Shown: positions 17,194 to 26,661 of the stretch, piece by piece
Position numbering within the stretch: position 1 is the first letter of the stretch
Layout of the letters: every line of letters starts with the position of its first letter
From: Novosphingobium flavum
GTDB taxonomy: Bacteria; Pseudomonadota; Alphaproteobacteria; Sphingomonadales; Sphingomonadaceae
Length of the DNA stretch: 64,000 bases
NCBI RefSeq assembly: GCF_014230315.1
Contig: NZ_JACLAW010000012.1
Coordinates: forward strand, 82,809 to 146,808
Direction of reading: 5' to 3'
Notes under the pieces: generated by a model
What the model was told of the DNA's origin: nothing
Seen by the model: only the letters and a program-made list of their open reading frames with translations
Databases searched by the model: none
Made by a program: the position numbers and the translations under genes

Positions 17194-18405
17194 ATGCACG
17201 TAGCCTCCGCCCCCGCCGAAGCCGGTTCGGCGCCGCAAGACTGGACCCGTCAGGCCGCGCTGATCGTCGCCTTCTGCTTCGTGCTCAACATGGTCGACGG
17301 GATGGACGTTCTGGTCCTCTCCTACGTCGCCCCCGCGCTGCAGCGCACCTGGGCCGCGAGCCCGGCCGAGTTCTCGATCGCCTTCAGCGCGGGCCTTGCC
17401 GGCATGGCCGTGGGCGGGCTGGTGATCGCGCCGATGGCCGACCGTTTCGGGCGGCGGCGCATGGTCGTCTTCTCGCTGCTGCTGATGACCGTGGCCATCA
17501 TCGCCAGCTCGATGGCGGCCTCGGTCGCCGAATTGTCGGGGTTCCGCTTCTTCGTCGGGATCGGGATCGGCACGGTGCTGGCCTGCATCGCCGCCATCGC
17601 CGCGCGGGTCGCGCCCGACAAGCACCGCAATTTCGCGGTCGGCGTGCTTCAGGCTGGCTATCCGATCGGGGCAATGATCTCGGGCTTCGTCACCGCCTGG
17701 GCGCTCCCGCGCTTTGGCTGGCAGCATGTGATGATCGGCACGGCCACGGTCAGCGCGCTGTGCGTTCCGCTGGTCCTGACGATTCTCCCCGCGCGGCTGC
17801 CCGGCACGCTCGCGGCGGCGCAAAAGATCAGCCTCGGCGAGATCGTCGCGGGCGAGCGCAAGCGCTCCTCGATCCTGCTGTGGATCTCGACCATCTGCGG
17901 CTTCATGGCGCTCTATTTCATCACCAGCTGGATCGCCAAGCTGGCGATCGAGGCGGGCCTGCCCGAAACCCAGGCGATCATCGCCAGCGCGATCTACAAC
18001 TTCGGTGCCTTTTCCGGCACCTTTGCCATGAGCCTCGCCGGCACCCGCTACGATATCCGCAAGATCAGCTGGATACTCCTCGCGCTGACCGCAGTGATCT
18101 TCCTGATCTTCGGCGGCATCACCATGCCGCTCGCGGGCGTGCTGGTCACGGCCTACCTGATGGGCGTCGCCCTGCAGGGCGGGTTCAACGCGCTCTACCC
18201 GATCGCCGCGCGGGTCTATCCCGATGAGATCCGCGCCACCGGGATCGGCTGGGCCATGGGGATCGGCCGGATCGGCGCCTTCACCGGTCCGCTGATCGGC
18301 GGCTGGGCGCTCGCCGCACACCTGCCGCTGGTGGCCGTGTTCGGGATCTTCTGCATTCCGCTACTGATCGCCGCGGCCTCGGTCCGGACCATCCGCTTTG
18401 CCTGA
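17194..18405 (+). CDS. MFS transporter, aromatic acid:H+ symporter (AAHS) type
   Basis: The 403-residue protein has 12 predicted membrane segments. TM1 carries the acidic NMVDGMDVLVLSYVAPAL stretch, matching the DGxD signature of PcaK/MhpT-type aromatic acid symporters, and the TM2-3 loop has motif A (MADRFGRRRMV). ATG 17194 is preferred over GTG 17179 because GAAGG lies 8 bases upstream. The family imports protocatechuate, 4-hydroxybenzoate and similar acids. That fits the esterase cluster upstream, which would release such acids in the periplasm. It follows a terminator, so it is transcribed separately from the receptor. Confidence 0.88.
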   Translation: MHVASAPAEAGSAPQDWTRQAALIVAFCFVLNMVDGMDVLVLSYVAPALQRTWAASPAEFSIAFSAGLAGMAVGGLVIAPMADRFGRRRMVVFSLLLMTVAIIASSMAASVAELSGFRFFVGIGIGTVLACIAAIAARVAPDKHRNFAVGVLQAGYPIGAMISGFVTAWALPRFGWQHVMIGTATVSALCVPLVLTILPARLPGTLAAAQKISLGEIVAGERKRSSILLWISTICGFMALYFITSWIAKLAIEAGLPETQAIIASAIYNFGAFSGTFAMSLAGTRYDIRKISWILLALTAVIFLIFGGITMPLAGVLVTAYLMGVALQGGFNALYPIAARVYPDEIRATGIGWAMGIGRIGAFTGPLIGGWALAAHLPLVAVFGIFCIPLLIAAASVRTIRFA

Positions 18406-18479
18406 CCGGCCTGCGCCCCGGCACCAGCCCCGACCGCGGGGTTTTGCCGGGGCCGGGGCCGCGTGATAGAAGCCGGGCC

Positions 18480-21400
18480 ATGCCCGCGGGTTCAGTCATT
18501 GCCCTGCTGCTGGCGGGCTATCTCGCCTTCCTCGCCCTGATCGGCTGGCTGGCCGAACGCCGCCCGCTCCTGTCCGCCCGGCCGCGCCTGCGCAGCGCCT
18601 TCTACGGCCTGTCGCTCGCCACGCTGTGTTCGGCCTGGACCTATTTCGGCGCGGTGGGCGAGACCAGCACCGGTTCGTGGCTGTTCCTCGCCAACGCGCT
18701 GGGCCCGGTGATCGCGGTCACGCTCGGCTATCCGGTCTGGCGGCGCATCGCGGTTCTCTCCAAGCAGGAAAACGTCGGTTCGCTGGCCGACTTCCTGGCC
18801 GCGCGCTACGGCAAGAGCCGCCTGCTCGGCACTCTGGTCACGGTCGTCGCCGCGCTGGGGGCGCTGCCCTATGTCGCACTGCAGGTCTCGATCCTGGTCC
18901 AGGTCTGGAAGGCGCTCGGCGGCAAGACCGGGCCGGACGAGGCGGCGGCGCTGGGGCTGGTCGCCGTGCTGTGCCTCTTCGCCATCCTGTTCGGCGCGCG
19001 CCGCCCCAGCCTCACCCAGCACAACCGGGGTTTCGTCACGATCATCGCGGCGGAATCGGTGGTCAAGCTGGTCGGCCTGCTCGGCGTGGCCGGGCTGAGC
19101 CTGACCCTCGTCCTTGAAAGCGGGGGAGCTGGCGCCCTCATCGCCGCCATCCCGCCGCCGCTGCCCGCGCTCAACGGGTCCTTCGTCACCCTGACCCTGC
19201 TCTGCACGCTCACCGCCTTCACCCTGCCGCGCCAGTTCCACCTCGGCTTCGTCACGCTCGAACGGCCCGCCGACGCGCGCGCCGCGATCTGGATCGTGCC
19301 CGCCTATTTCCTGACCTGGGCGGCGGCCACGCTGGTCATCGCCGCCGCGATCCGCAGCGGACTTGGCCATGCGGGAATGGCGGCGCACCTCCAGGTCATG
19401 GGCATCCCGCTCGCGCACGGGCCGCGCTGGATCGCGCTGCTGGCTCTGCTCGGGGGGTTCTCTTCGGGCGCGGCGATGGTCATCGTCGAGACCACGGCGA
19501 TCTCGGCGATGGTGTCCAACGAGATCGTCCTGCCGCTCCTGTCCCATTACAGCTCCCACTACGGCGCGGGGCGGTGGCCGCGCTGGAACGCGGGGCAGAT
19601 GATCCTGCGGGTCCGGCGCGGCACGATCCTGCTGATCGGCGCGCTCGCCTGGGCTTATTTCCTCGCCACCCGCGAATTGGCCACGCCGACCCAGCTCGGC
19701 GCCATGGCACTGGCCGCCTTCGCCCAGCTGATGCCGGCCCTGATTGGCGGGATCTACTGGCGGCGCGGCCACGCACACGGGGCGATCGCGGGGATCTGCG
19801 CGGGCATGGCGGTCTGGCTCCTCGCCCTCGCGGCGCCGGCCCTCCTCGGCAGCGGCACCCGCCTCTCGGCCGCCCTGCTGCTCTGGCCGCGCGGCGAGAC
19901 CCCGCTTGGCGATGTCGCGGTGATCTTCAGCCTGCTGCTCAACATCGGCCTGTACGTCGCGGTCTCGCTGCGGGTCCGCCCGCGGCTGGTCGACACGATC
20001 CAGGCCAACAGCTTCGTGCTCAGCCCGCGCGGGGCCGAGGGCGACGGGGCCCGCCGCATCGCCGCGACCATGGGCGACCTGCACCGCCTGCTCGCGCAGT
20101 TCCTGGGCGATGGCGCCGCCCGCCGCGCCCTGCTCGAGCGCACGACCGGCCCCCGGCCCGAGCTCTGGGCGGACGAGCGCCCGGCCGGACCCGAGGCGAT
20201 CCGCGCGGCCGAGCGGGCGTTGGCCGGGGTGATCGGCGCCAGCTCGGCGCGCAACATGATCGCCATCGCCCTTGCCGAGGAAAGCCAGGACGCCGCCGAG
20301 ATCAGCCAGATCCTCGACGAGGCCGGCCACGCGGTCCATTTCAGCCGCGAACTGCTCCAGACCACGCTCGACACCCTGCCGCAGGGCGTCAGCGTGATCG
20401 ACCCGGCCCTGCGCCTGATCGCCTGGAACGCGCGCTGCCTCGCCCTGCTCGGAGTGCCGCTCGAACAGGTCCACGTCGGCCGCCCGCTCGACGACCTGCT
20501 CGCCGCCCTGCCGGCCGACCGCGCGGTCGATCCGCTGCGGCAGCGGATCATCGCCGAGGCCGGCCGCTTCGCCCTGCGCCGCCCGGTCGACCGGGAAGTG
20601 GCCCTTGCCGACGGGCGCACGCTCGGCCTGTCCGGCCGTCCGCTCGGTGAGGAAGACTATCTCGTCACCATTGCCGACATCACCGATCTCAAGCAGGCCG
20701 AACAGATCCTTGCCCAGAGCAACGAACTGCTCGAGGCGCGGGTGACTGCGCGGACCCGCGAACTGAGCGAGGCCAATGCCGCGCTGGGCGAGGCCAAGCA
20801 GGTGGCCGAACAGGCGACCGGCGCCCAGCGCCGCTTCGTGGCCGCCGCCAGCCACGATCTCGTCCAGCCGCTCCATGCCGCGCGCCTGTTCATCGGCAAT
20901 GCGCTGGTCGCATCGCGCAGCGACGCGGCCCTGCAGGGCCTGCTGGAAAAGGCCGACATGGCGGTCGACGGGGCGCACCGCATGCTCCGCGCCCTGCTCG
21001 ATCTCTCGCAGCTGGAAACCGGCGTGCTGCGTCCGCGGGTGGAGCCGGTCGAGGCCGGGGCCCTGATCGCCTCGCTGGCGGAGGAGTTCGCCGCCCAGGC
21101 CGCCGCGCGGGGCCTTGCGCTGGTCGCCCTGCCCACCACCCGCTGGGTGGCGACCGACCGCGACCTGCTGCGGTCGGTCTTGCAGAATCTGCTGGTCAAT
21201 GCCCTGCGCTATACCGCGAGCGGGCGGGTCGTTCTGGCCGTCCGGCGCGGTGCGGGCGGTCTCGTCCGGTTCGAGGTGCGCGACAGCGGGATCGGCATTT
21301 CGCCGGACAAGCTGGCCGATGCCTTTGGCGAATTCAGCCGCCTGCCCGAGGGGCGCGCCCTGGCCGACGGGGCCGGGCTCGGCCTCTCGATCGTCTCGCG

Positions 21401-21884
21401 CATTGCCCAGGTGCTGGGTCACCCGCTCTCCGTCCGCTCCGTGCCGGGGCAGGGCAGCGTCTTCGCCCTGTCCGTGCCCGAGACCGCGCCCGTGCTGGTG
21501 CGGCGCCCGGCAGCGCGGATCGGTCCGCTCGACCTCGGCGGGCTGACGGTGCTGTGCATCGATGACGAGCCCGACGTGCTGCTCGGAACCCGTGCCCTGA
21601 TCGAGCGCTGGGGCGGGGCGGTCACCGCGCTCGACCGGGCAGAGGCCGTGCCCGGCGACGGCCGGTGGAGCGTGGCCCTCGCCGATCACCACCTCGGCGG
21701 AGAAGACGGCCTGTCCCTGCTGCGGCGGCTGGGGGCGCGGGCCGGCCTGCGCCTGCTCGTCACCGCCTCGCCTGACGAGGGCCTTGCCGTGCGCGCGGCG
21801 GGCGAGGGGATCGTGGTCCTGGCCAAGCCGATCGCGCCGCTCGCCCTCCAGTCGCTGCTCGAACAGGCCGCGCGGGACAGCTAG
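18480..21884 (+). CDS. Hybrid sensor histidine kinase with N-terminal Na+/solute symporter domain
   Basis: In this 1134-residue protein, residues 1 to about 480 form a sodium/solute-symporter-like membrane domain. A PAS-like region (about 630-740) and a short coiled coil follow. The HisKA domain has the phosphoacceptor in AASHDLVQPLHAARL (about 790) and the HATPase domain contains NALRYT, DSGIGIS and GAGLGLSI. A C-terminal receiver has its acceptor Asp in LADHHLGG (about 1067). The ATG at 18480 is preferred to an upstream in-frame start at 18444 because TM1 follows directly. Such proteins may sense or gate on solute binding. It lies 74 bases after the AAHS importer. Its output partner is not adjacent. 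Confidence 0.9.
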   Translation: MPAGSVIALLLAGYLAFLALIGWLAERRPLLSARPRLRSAFYGLSLATLCSAWTYFGAVGETSTGSWLFLANALGPVIAVTLGYPVWRRIAVLSKQENVGSLADFLAARYGKSRLLGTLVTVVAALGALPYVALQVSILVQVWKALGGKTGPDEAAALGLVAVLCLFAILFGARRPSLTQHNRGFVTIIAAESVVKLVGLLGVAGLSLTLVLESGGAGALIAAIPPPLPALNGSFVTLTLLCTLTAFTLPRQFHLGFVTLERPADARAAIWIVPAYFLTWAAATLVIAAAIRSGLGHAGMAAHLQVMGIPLAHGPRWIALLALLGGFSSGAAMVIVETTAISAMVSNEIVLPLLSHYSSHYGAGRWPRWNAGQMILRVRRGTILLIGALAWAYFLATRELATPTQLGAMALAAFAQLMPALIGGIYWRRGHAHGAIAGICAGMAVWLLALAAPALLGSGTRLSAALLLWPRGETPLGDVAVIFSLLLNIGLYVAVSLRVRPRLVDTIQANSFVLSPRGAEGDGARRIAATMGDLHRLLAQFLGDGAARRALLERTTGPRPELWADERPAGPEAIRAAERALAGVIGASSARNMIAIALAEESQDAAEISQILDEAGHAVHFSRELLQTTLDTLPQGVSVIDPALRLIAWNARCLALLGVPLEQVHVGRPLDDLLAALPADRAVDPLRQRIIAEAGRFALRRPVDREVALADGRTLGLSGRPLGEEDYLVTIADITDLKQAEQILAQSNELLEARVTARTRELSEANAALGEAKQVAEQATGAQRRFVAAASHDLVQPLHAARLFIGNALVASRSDAALQGLLEKADMAVDGAHRMLRALLDLSQLETGVLRPRVEPVEAGALIASLAEEFAAQAAARGLALVALPTTRWVATDRDLLRSVLQNLLVNALRYTASGRVVLAVRRGAGGLVRFEVRDSGIGISPDKLADAFGEFSRLPEGRALADGAGLGLSIVSRIAQVLGHPLSVRSVPGQGSVFALSVPETAPVLVRRPAARIGPLDLGGLTVLCIDDEPDVLLGTRALIERWGGAVTALDRAEAVPGDGRWSVALADHHLGGEDGLSLLRRLGARAGLRLLVTASPDEGLAVRAAGEGIVVLAKPIAPLALQSLLEQAARDS

Positions 21885-21901
21885 CCAGAGCGCTCAGCGC
21901 A

Positions 21902-23785
21902 TCACGCAGTTCGCATCGCCAGCACCGAAAGCCGCTTGTTGAAGCGCGCCGTCACCACCTCCTCCATCACCGCGGACGGCGCCCGGCCCAGTTCGATCAG
22001 CTGGTGAAAATGCTTGAGGTCGAAGGCGGAGCCCGCCAGCCGCCGGGCCAGGGCCCGCAGCCGCAGCCATTCCATCTGGCCGACCTTGTAGGAACAGGCC
22101 TGACCCGGCGTCACGCAATAGCGCTCGACCTCGCGGCGCATCCCGCTCGCCGCCTGTCCGGTGGTCTGGGTCATGTAGGCCGCCGCCTGGTCGCGGGTCC
22201 AGCGCAGGTGATGGATGCCGGTATCGACCACCAGCCGGGCCGAGCGGAACAGTTGCGACTGGAGATAGCCCAGCCGGCCCGCCGGATCGCCCTCGTAGAA
22301 CCCGATCTCGTCGACCACCTGCTCGACATAGAGCGCCCAGCCCTCGGCATAGGCGGGATAGCGCGTCCCCCGCTTGCGCACCGCCGGAATGCCGGGATTG
22401 GCCGAGGCGGTCGCCCCTTCCCACAAGTGGCCGGGAATGCCCTCGTGAAAGGCCACGGTCGGGATGTAGAAGCGCGGCCACTCGCTCACGTTCTGCAGGT
22501 TGACGAAGAAGGCGCCGGGCCTTGTCCCGTCGAGCGAGCCGCCCTGCGCATAGGCCAGCGCCGAGCCCTGCTCCAGCGCTGCCGGCACCCGTTTCACCTC
22601 CAGCGCGGCGGGCGGCAGCGCGCTGAACAGTTCCGGCAGGCGCGGGCGGATGCGCGCGATGGAATCGGCAAAGACCTCCAGCACCGCGGCCCGGCCCGCA
22701 TCGCTCTCGGGGAAGGACTGGCCCTCGCGGCTGCCCAGTGCGGCCATGCGCTCGGCCAGAGTGCCCTGCGTCAGGCCCAGCCCTCCCAGCAGGGCGTCCA
22801 TCTCGGCACTGATCGCGGCCACCTGCTCGCGCCCCATGGCGTGAACCTCGGCGGGCTTGAGGCTCGAGGCCGTCTGCCATGCCAGCGCATCGGCATAGAA
22901 TTCCTGCCCCTGCGGCAGCTTCCACACACCCGCATCGCCCGTCGCCCGTACCCGCGCCGCGGTCACCGCCGCGATCTGGCGATCGACGGCGGGATAGACC
23001 ACGCGCTCTACAATCGCGGCGGCCCTGGCCCCCCAGTCCCCCGCCAGCCCGGCCGCGGTGGCCTTCCTCGCCAGCGCGGCGGCAAGGCTGTTGGCCGCCG
23101 GCTCGGGCCCGCGCAATTTGCCCAGCTGGATCAGCGTGGCATCGAGCGCGAAAGACGGCGGCACGATCCCCGCGCCCATGTCCATCCGGAACGCCTCGGT
23201 CGAGGCATCGAGCGCCCCGGCAAAGGCGGAAACCCGCGCCAGCCAGGCCTCGGCATCGGCGCTGTTCGCCACGGCGTGGCGCTGTTCCAGCATGTCGGGC
23301 ACCGCGCGATAGGGCCCGGTCAGCTGGCTGATCGCATAGGGCGAAACCGGGCCCGAGGCGGCCCCGTCGCCGAAACGGTACTTGGCGCCGAGCCTTGCGA
23401 TCTTGCCATAATGGTCGAGCAGGACCGCGCGGTTGACGTGAGCGGTCTGGGGCAGGGCGGTCGGGTCGATCAGGGTCAGGCGCTTGACGTTGTCCTTGGC
23501 CCAGTCGACCCATTCCCCGCGTCCGCCGCGCGACCAGTCGTCAAGCTTGCCGCGCAGGCCCACGTTCTCGCCGCTGTCGGCGCCGTAGGTCGTCGCCAGT
23601 TCCGGTGAGCGCCTGAGCTGCTCCTGCCACAGCTTGTCGCACAGCCGACCCAGCTGTTCTTCCGCCCCCGGCAGGGCCCAGGCCATGCCCGGGGCCCCCG
23701 CGCCGCCCGCCACGGCGGCGGCTCCGGCGAGAAACGTCCGGCGCGTCGTCGCCCCGGCCTTGAAGGATGCCGGGGCTTCGCTCAC
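21902..23785 (-). CDS. DUF885-family metallopeptidase-like protein, Tat-exported
   Basis: The 627-residue protein starts with a twin-arginine signal (TTRRTFLAGAAAVAGG). The conserved AFHEGIPGHLWEG (about residue 445), a downstream AEGWALYVEQ Glu and GIHHLRW match the DUF885 family, whose HExxxGH motif is thought to bind zinc and whose members act as peptidases. It starts with GTG at 23785, overlapping the M20 stop by 4 bases (GTGA), so the two exported peptidase genes form a coupled operon. It probably degrades imported peptides or amide conjugates in the periplasm; the exact bond is unknown. Confidence 0.87.
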   Translation of the reverse strand: MSEAPASFKAGATTRRTFLAGAAAVAGGAGAPGMAWALPGAEEQLGRLCDKLWQEQLRRSPELATTYGADSGENVGLRGKLDDWSRGGRGEWVDWAKDNVKRLTLIDPTALPQTAHVNRAVLLDHYGKIARLGAKYRFGDGAASGPVSPYAISQLTGPYRAVPDMLEQRHAVANSADAEAWLARVSAFAGALDASTEAFRMDMGAGIVPPSFALDATLIQLGKLRGPEPAANSLAAALARKATAAGLAGDWGARAAAIVERVVYPAVDRQIAAVTAARVRATGDAGVWKLPQGQEFYADALAWQTASSLKPAEVHAMGREQVAAISAEMDALLGGLGLTQGTLAERMAALGSREGQSFPESDAGRAAVLEVFADSIARIRPRLPELFSALPPAALEVKRVPAALEQGSALAYAQGGSLDGTRPGAFFVNLQNVSEWPRFYIPTVAFHEGIPGHLWEGATASANPGIPAVRKRGTRYPAYAEGWALYVEQVVDEIGFYEGDPAGRLGYLQSQLFRSARLVVDTGIHHLRWTRDQAAAYMTQTTGQAASGMRREVERYCVTPGQACSYKVGQMEWLRLRALARRLAGSAFDLKHFHQLIELGRAPSAVMEEVVTARFNKRLSVLAMRTA

Positions 23786-25206
23786 TTCGCGCCCTCCGCG
23801 TAGGTCTTGATCAGGTCGAACATGTAGTCGCGCCCGCGATAGAGCGCCTGTTTCGAGACCCGCTCGTTGAGCCCGTGTGTGCCCACCGTCTCCGGATCGA
23901 CCCAGAGCCCGGGAATCCCGTAGGCCGGAATGCCGAGCGGCCCGAGGAAGGTATTGTCGGTCGCTCCCGGAGAGATCATCGGCACCAGCGGCACGCCGGG
24001 GAAGTGCTTCTTCGCCAGCTTCTCCATCGGGCCGATCACGGCCGGATCGAGCGCGGGCGGCACGGCCAGGGTCCGCTCACGCGATGCGGCGGTGAATTTC
24101 ACCCCCGGATCACCGATTGCCCGTTGCAGCGCCGCCGCCGTCTCCTCCACGCTGTCGCCCGGCAGGACCCGGCAATTGACCGTCGCCTTCGCGTGCTGGG
24201 GCAGGGCATTGGTGGCATGGCCGCCCTCGACCATGGTCACCACACAGGTCGTGTGGAGCATGGAATTGAACGAGCGGTCGGACGATACCACCGCCTCCGC
24301 CGCTCCGTCGCCCGGATCGGCCGCAAGCCTCAGCATGGCCGGGCCCATCGGCGCGGGCAGGATCTTGCCCATCATCGCCAGATAGCGCGTCGTCACCGCC
24401 GTCAGGCGCAGCGGAAATTTCAGCTCGCGCACCTTCAGCATGGCGTCGGACAGCTGGTAGATCGCATTGTCGCGCACCGGCACCGAGCTGTGCCCGCCCT
24501 TGTTGAAGGTCTCGAGGGTGAAGGTCCGCGTCGCCTTCTCTCCCACTTGCACCCCAAGGCTGAGTGGGCCGCCATCGGCCGCCATCCGCCCCGGTCCGCC
24601 CTCATTGAGCGCGAAGCCGGCCTGCAGCAGGTCCGGCCGGTGCTCGGCCAGCCAACCCGCGCCGTTGATCGATCCGGCCCCGCCTTCCTCGCCGCAGGTC
24701 AGCGCCAGCTTGAGCGTGCGGCGCGGCCTGAATCCGCCCGCGCGCAGCCGGATCATCGTGTCCGCAAAGATCGCCGCCTGCGACTTGTCGTCGGTCGATC
24801 CGCGCGCGAAGTACCAGCCGCCCTCGTCGACCAGCTTGAACGGATCGCGCTCCCAGTCCTCGCGCTTCGCCTCCACCACGTCGAGGTGAGCGAGCAGGAG
24901 CAGCGGGGCCAGCCGCGCATCGCTTCCGGTCCAGACGACGGAGAGGCCGCCATGCCTCGGGTTTTCTGCAGGCGCGAAGGCCGTGATCTCGGCCGGGGTG
25001 AACCCGGCCTTGCTCAGGCGCGCTTGCAACTGCGTTGCAGCAAGGGTGCAGTTGCCAACCGAAGCGGTCGTATTGGTCTCGACCAGTTCCTTGTAGAGAT
25101 CGAGGAATTCGGCCTGATCAGCCCGGAATTGCTGGCTTTGCGCAGGCGCGGCGGCGATCAGGGCAGCGCCCAGGATTGCACCGGCCAAGATGGGGAATCG
25201 CGTCAC
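23782..25206 (-). CDS. M20-family metallopeptidase, exported
   Basis: The 474-residue protein has a signal peptide (MTRFPILAGAILGAALIAAAP). Zinc ligands appear in order: His of LLAHLDVV, Asp of ARGSTDDKS, the Glu pair of TCGEEGG and His of GTHGLNERVS. The family removes single amino acids or deacylates N-acyl amino acids. I use GTG 25206 in place of the upstream ATG 25236. AAAGGA sits 8 bases before it and the protein then begins with a clean signal peptide. It heads the peptidase operon and is divergent from a flavoenzyme/cytochrome pair. Confidence 0.87.
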   Translation of the reverse strand: MTRFPILAGAILGAALIAAAPAQSQQFRADQAEFLDLYKELVETNTTASVGNCTLAATQLQARLSKAGFTPAEITAFAPAENPRHGGLSVVWTGSDARLAPLLLLAHLDVVEAKREDWERDPFKLVDEGGWYFARGSTDDKSQAAIFADTMIRLRAGGFRPRRTLKLALTCGEEGGAGSINGAGWLAEHRPDLLQAGFALNEGGPGRMAADGGPLSLGVQVGEKATRTFTLETFNKGGHSSVPVRDNAIYQLSDAMLKVRELKFPLRLTAVTTRYLAMMGKILPAPMGPAMLRLAADPGDGAAEAVVSSDRSFNSMLHTTCVVTMVEGGHATNALPQHAKATVNCRVLPGDSVEETAAALQRAIGDPGVKFTAASRERTLAVPPALDPAVIGPMEKLAKKHFPGVPLVPMISPGATDNTFLGPLGIPAYGIPGLWVDPETVGTHGLNERVSKQALYRGRDYMFDLIKTYAEGAK

Positions 25207-25220
25207 ACCCGTCCTTTGTT

Positions 25221-25239
25221 TTTTGCAGTGCAACATGAT
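25221..25239 (+). promoter_or_regulatory. TGC-rich operator-like site (copy 1)
   Basis: The sequence TTTTGCAGTGCAACATGAT contains the perfect 11-base palindrome TTGCA-G-TGCAA. It lies 15 bases before the M20 start and about 125 bases before the flavoenzyme start. Close matches occur at 27372-27390 and 52427-52445. The pattern resembles TGC/GCA-rich sites bound by PhaR-type repressors in alphaproteobacteria; that link is an inference. Confidence 0.4.
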
Positions 25240-25362
25240 TCTTCGCGCTTGGCAAGGGCGTCACCATCACCCCCCCACCCGGCGGGCCCAATACGCAATC
25301 TGCGCCATTGGCAGCGCGCGCCCGCAGGGGAACCTTGCCCCGACGCAACCGAGGGGCCGTGC

Positions 25363-26658
25363 ATGTCCGACGCCTATTCTTCCGGCCGCCCCAGTTCTCC
25401 CGGCCGTGACGGCATGGCGCTGCTTGGCCGGCGGACCATGCTCAAGGGCGGCTCCGGCGCCGCCCTGCTCGCGGGGCTGCAGGCCTGCGCCCCGGCGCCG
25501 GCCGCGCTGGTCTCGGCCCCGCCGCCCACTCCGCGCGAGCCGGGCAAGCGGCCGCTGCTCCATCCGATGCGCGGCACGCTCGACCAGCTGATCGACGTCA
25601 AGTGCTGCATCCGACCCTTGCGCGCGGCCGGGCCCAATCTCGCCGCCGAGATTATCGGCAATGCGCTGGTCGTGCACAATTACGGCCACGGCGGCAGCGG
25701 CTGGTCGCTGTCCTGGGGCTCGGCCGAAGTGGCCGTGGGCAAGGCGCTGTCGGTCCTGCCGAGGGAGATCGCGGTGGTCGGCTGCGGGATCATCGGCCTG
25801 ACCACGGCGGTCGTCGCCCAGCGCGCCGGGCTCAGGGTCACGATCTATGCCCGCGACATGATCCAGCGCAGTCGTTCGTTCCGCGCCAGCGGCTCATTCA
25901 CCCCGGATTCGCGCGTTGCCCTGACCGAGCCGGCCGGCCCGGCCTTCGGCGATCTGTGGGAGACCATGGCACGGCTCAGCTGGAAGACCTTCCGCACGTA
26001 TCTCGGCCTGCCGGGCAATCCGGTCGAATTCCACGATTCCTACGGCCTGTCCGACACGCCGATCGAAAAGCGCCACTATCCGCCCGATCCGGCGATTACC
26101 GATAGCTACGCCACCAAGGGCGTGCCGGTGCAGAATTCCGAATTCATGCACCTGTCCGACCGGATCAAGGACATCGTGCCCCAGGCGGTCGACGTGCCCG
26201 CCGAGGAAAATCCCTTCGCGCTGCCCTATGCTCAGCGCTCCTCGCAGATGCATTTCAACTTCGCGAGCTATGCCCACACCCTGCTCAGCGAGTTCTTCGC
26301 GGGCGGCGGCCGGTTCGTGAACCGCGATTTCCACTCCCCGGCCGAATATGGTCAGCTGGCGGAAAAGGTGGTGATCAACTGCACCGGCTATGCCGCGCGC
26401 GACCTGTGGCGCGACAGGACCATCATCCCCGTGCGTGGGCAGACCGGCTGGCTCGTCCCCCAGCCCGACGCCAATTACGGGGTGCGCTACAAGAACGTCT
26501 CGATGCTCTCCAAGGGCGATGGCGTCGTGGTCCAGAACAACAACCCGGATATCGGCGAGATGCTCGGCGTCGGGGATTCGATGGAACTGCCGGACCGGTC
26601 CGGGATCGAGGAGGGGCTGCGCATCATGGCCCCCGCGCTTGTCCTGAAGGGAGCCTGA
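25363..26658 (+). CDS. D-amino-acid-oxidase-family flavoenzyme, Tat lipoprotein, circularly permuted motif order
   Basis: The 431-residue protein has a twin-arginine motif (LGRRTMLKG, 22-30) and a lipobox LQAC with Cys42, so it is probably a membrane-anchored periplasmic lipoprotein. The D-amino-acid-oxidase signature HNYGHGGSG is at 105-113, preceded by IRPLR (83-87). Both belong at the C-terminus of normal family members. The FAD-binding VVGCGIIG follows at 138-145, then VINCTGYAARDL (337-348) and PVRGQTG (356-362). The protein ends where the usual C-terminal block would begin. The cytochrome c gene 3 bases downstream suggests a dehydrogenase passing electrons to haem, not an oxidase. ATG 25363 has GAGGGG upstream. 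Confidence 0.85.
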   Translation: MSDAYSSGRPSSPGRDGMALLGRRTMLKGGSGAALLAGLQACAPAPAALVSAPPPTPREPGKRPLLHPMRGTLDQLIDVKCCIRPLRAAGPNLAAEIIGNALVVHNYGHGGSGWSLSWGSAEVAVGKALSVLPREIAVVGCGIIGLTTAVVAQRAGLRVTIYARDMIQRSRSFRASGSFTPDSRVALTEPAGPAFGDLWETMARLSWKTFRTYLGLPGNPVEFHDSYGLSDTPIEKRHYPPDPAITDSYATKGVPVQNSEFMHLSDRIKDIVPQAVDVPAEENPFALPYAQRSSQMHFNFASYAHTLLSEFFAGGGRFVNRDFHSPAEYGQLAEKVVINCTGYAARDLWRDRTIIPVRGQTGWLVPQPDANYGVRYKNVSMLSKGDGVVVQNNNPDIGEMLGVGDSMELPDRSGIEEGLRIMAPALVLKGA

Positions 26659-26661
26659 GCC

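Noticed and set aside
18492..21692. A 1066-codon open frame on the - strand
   Set aside because: It is antisense to the symporter-kinase gene, which has clear domains; the frame is a codon-bias artefact.
23767..25362. A 5' extension of the flavoenzyme frame
   Set aside because: The extension is antisense to the M20 peptidase gene; a Tat signal and ribosome-binding site place the start at 25363.
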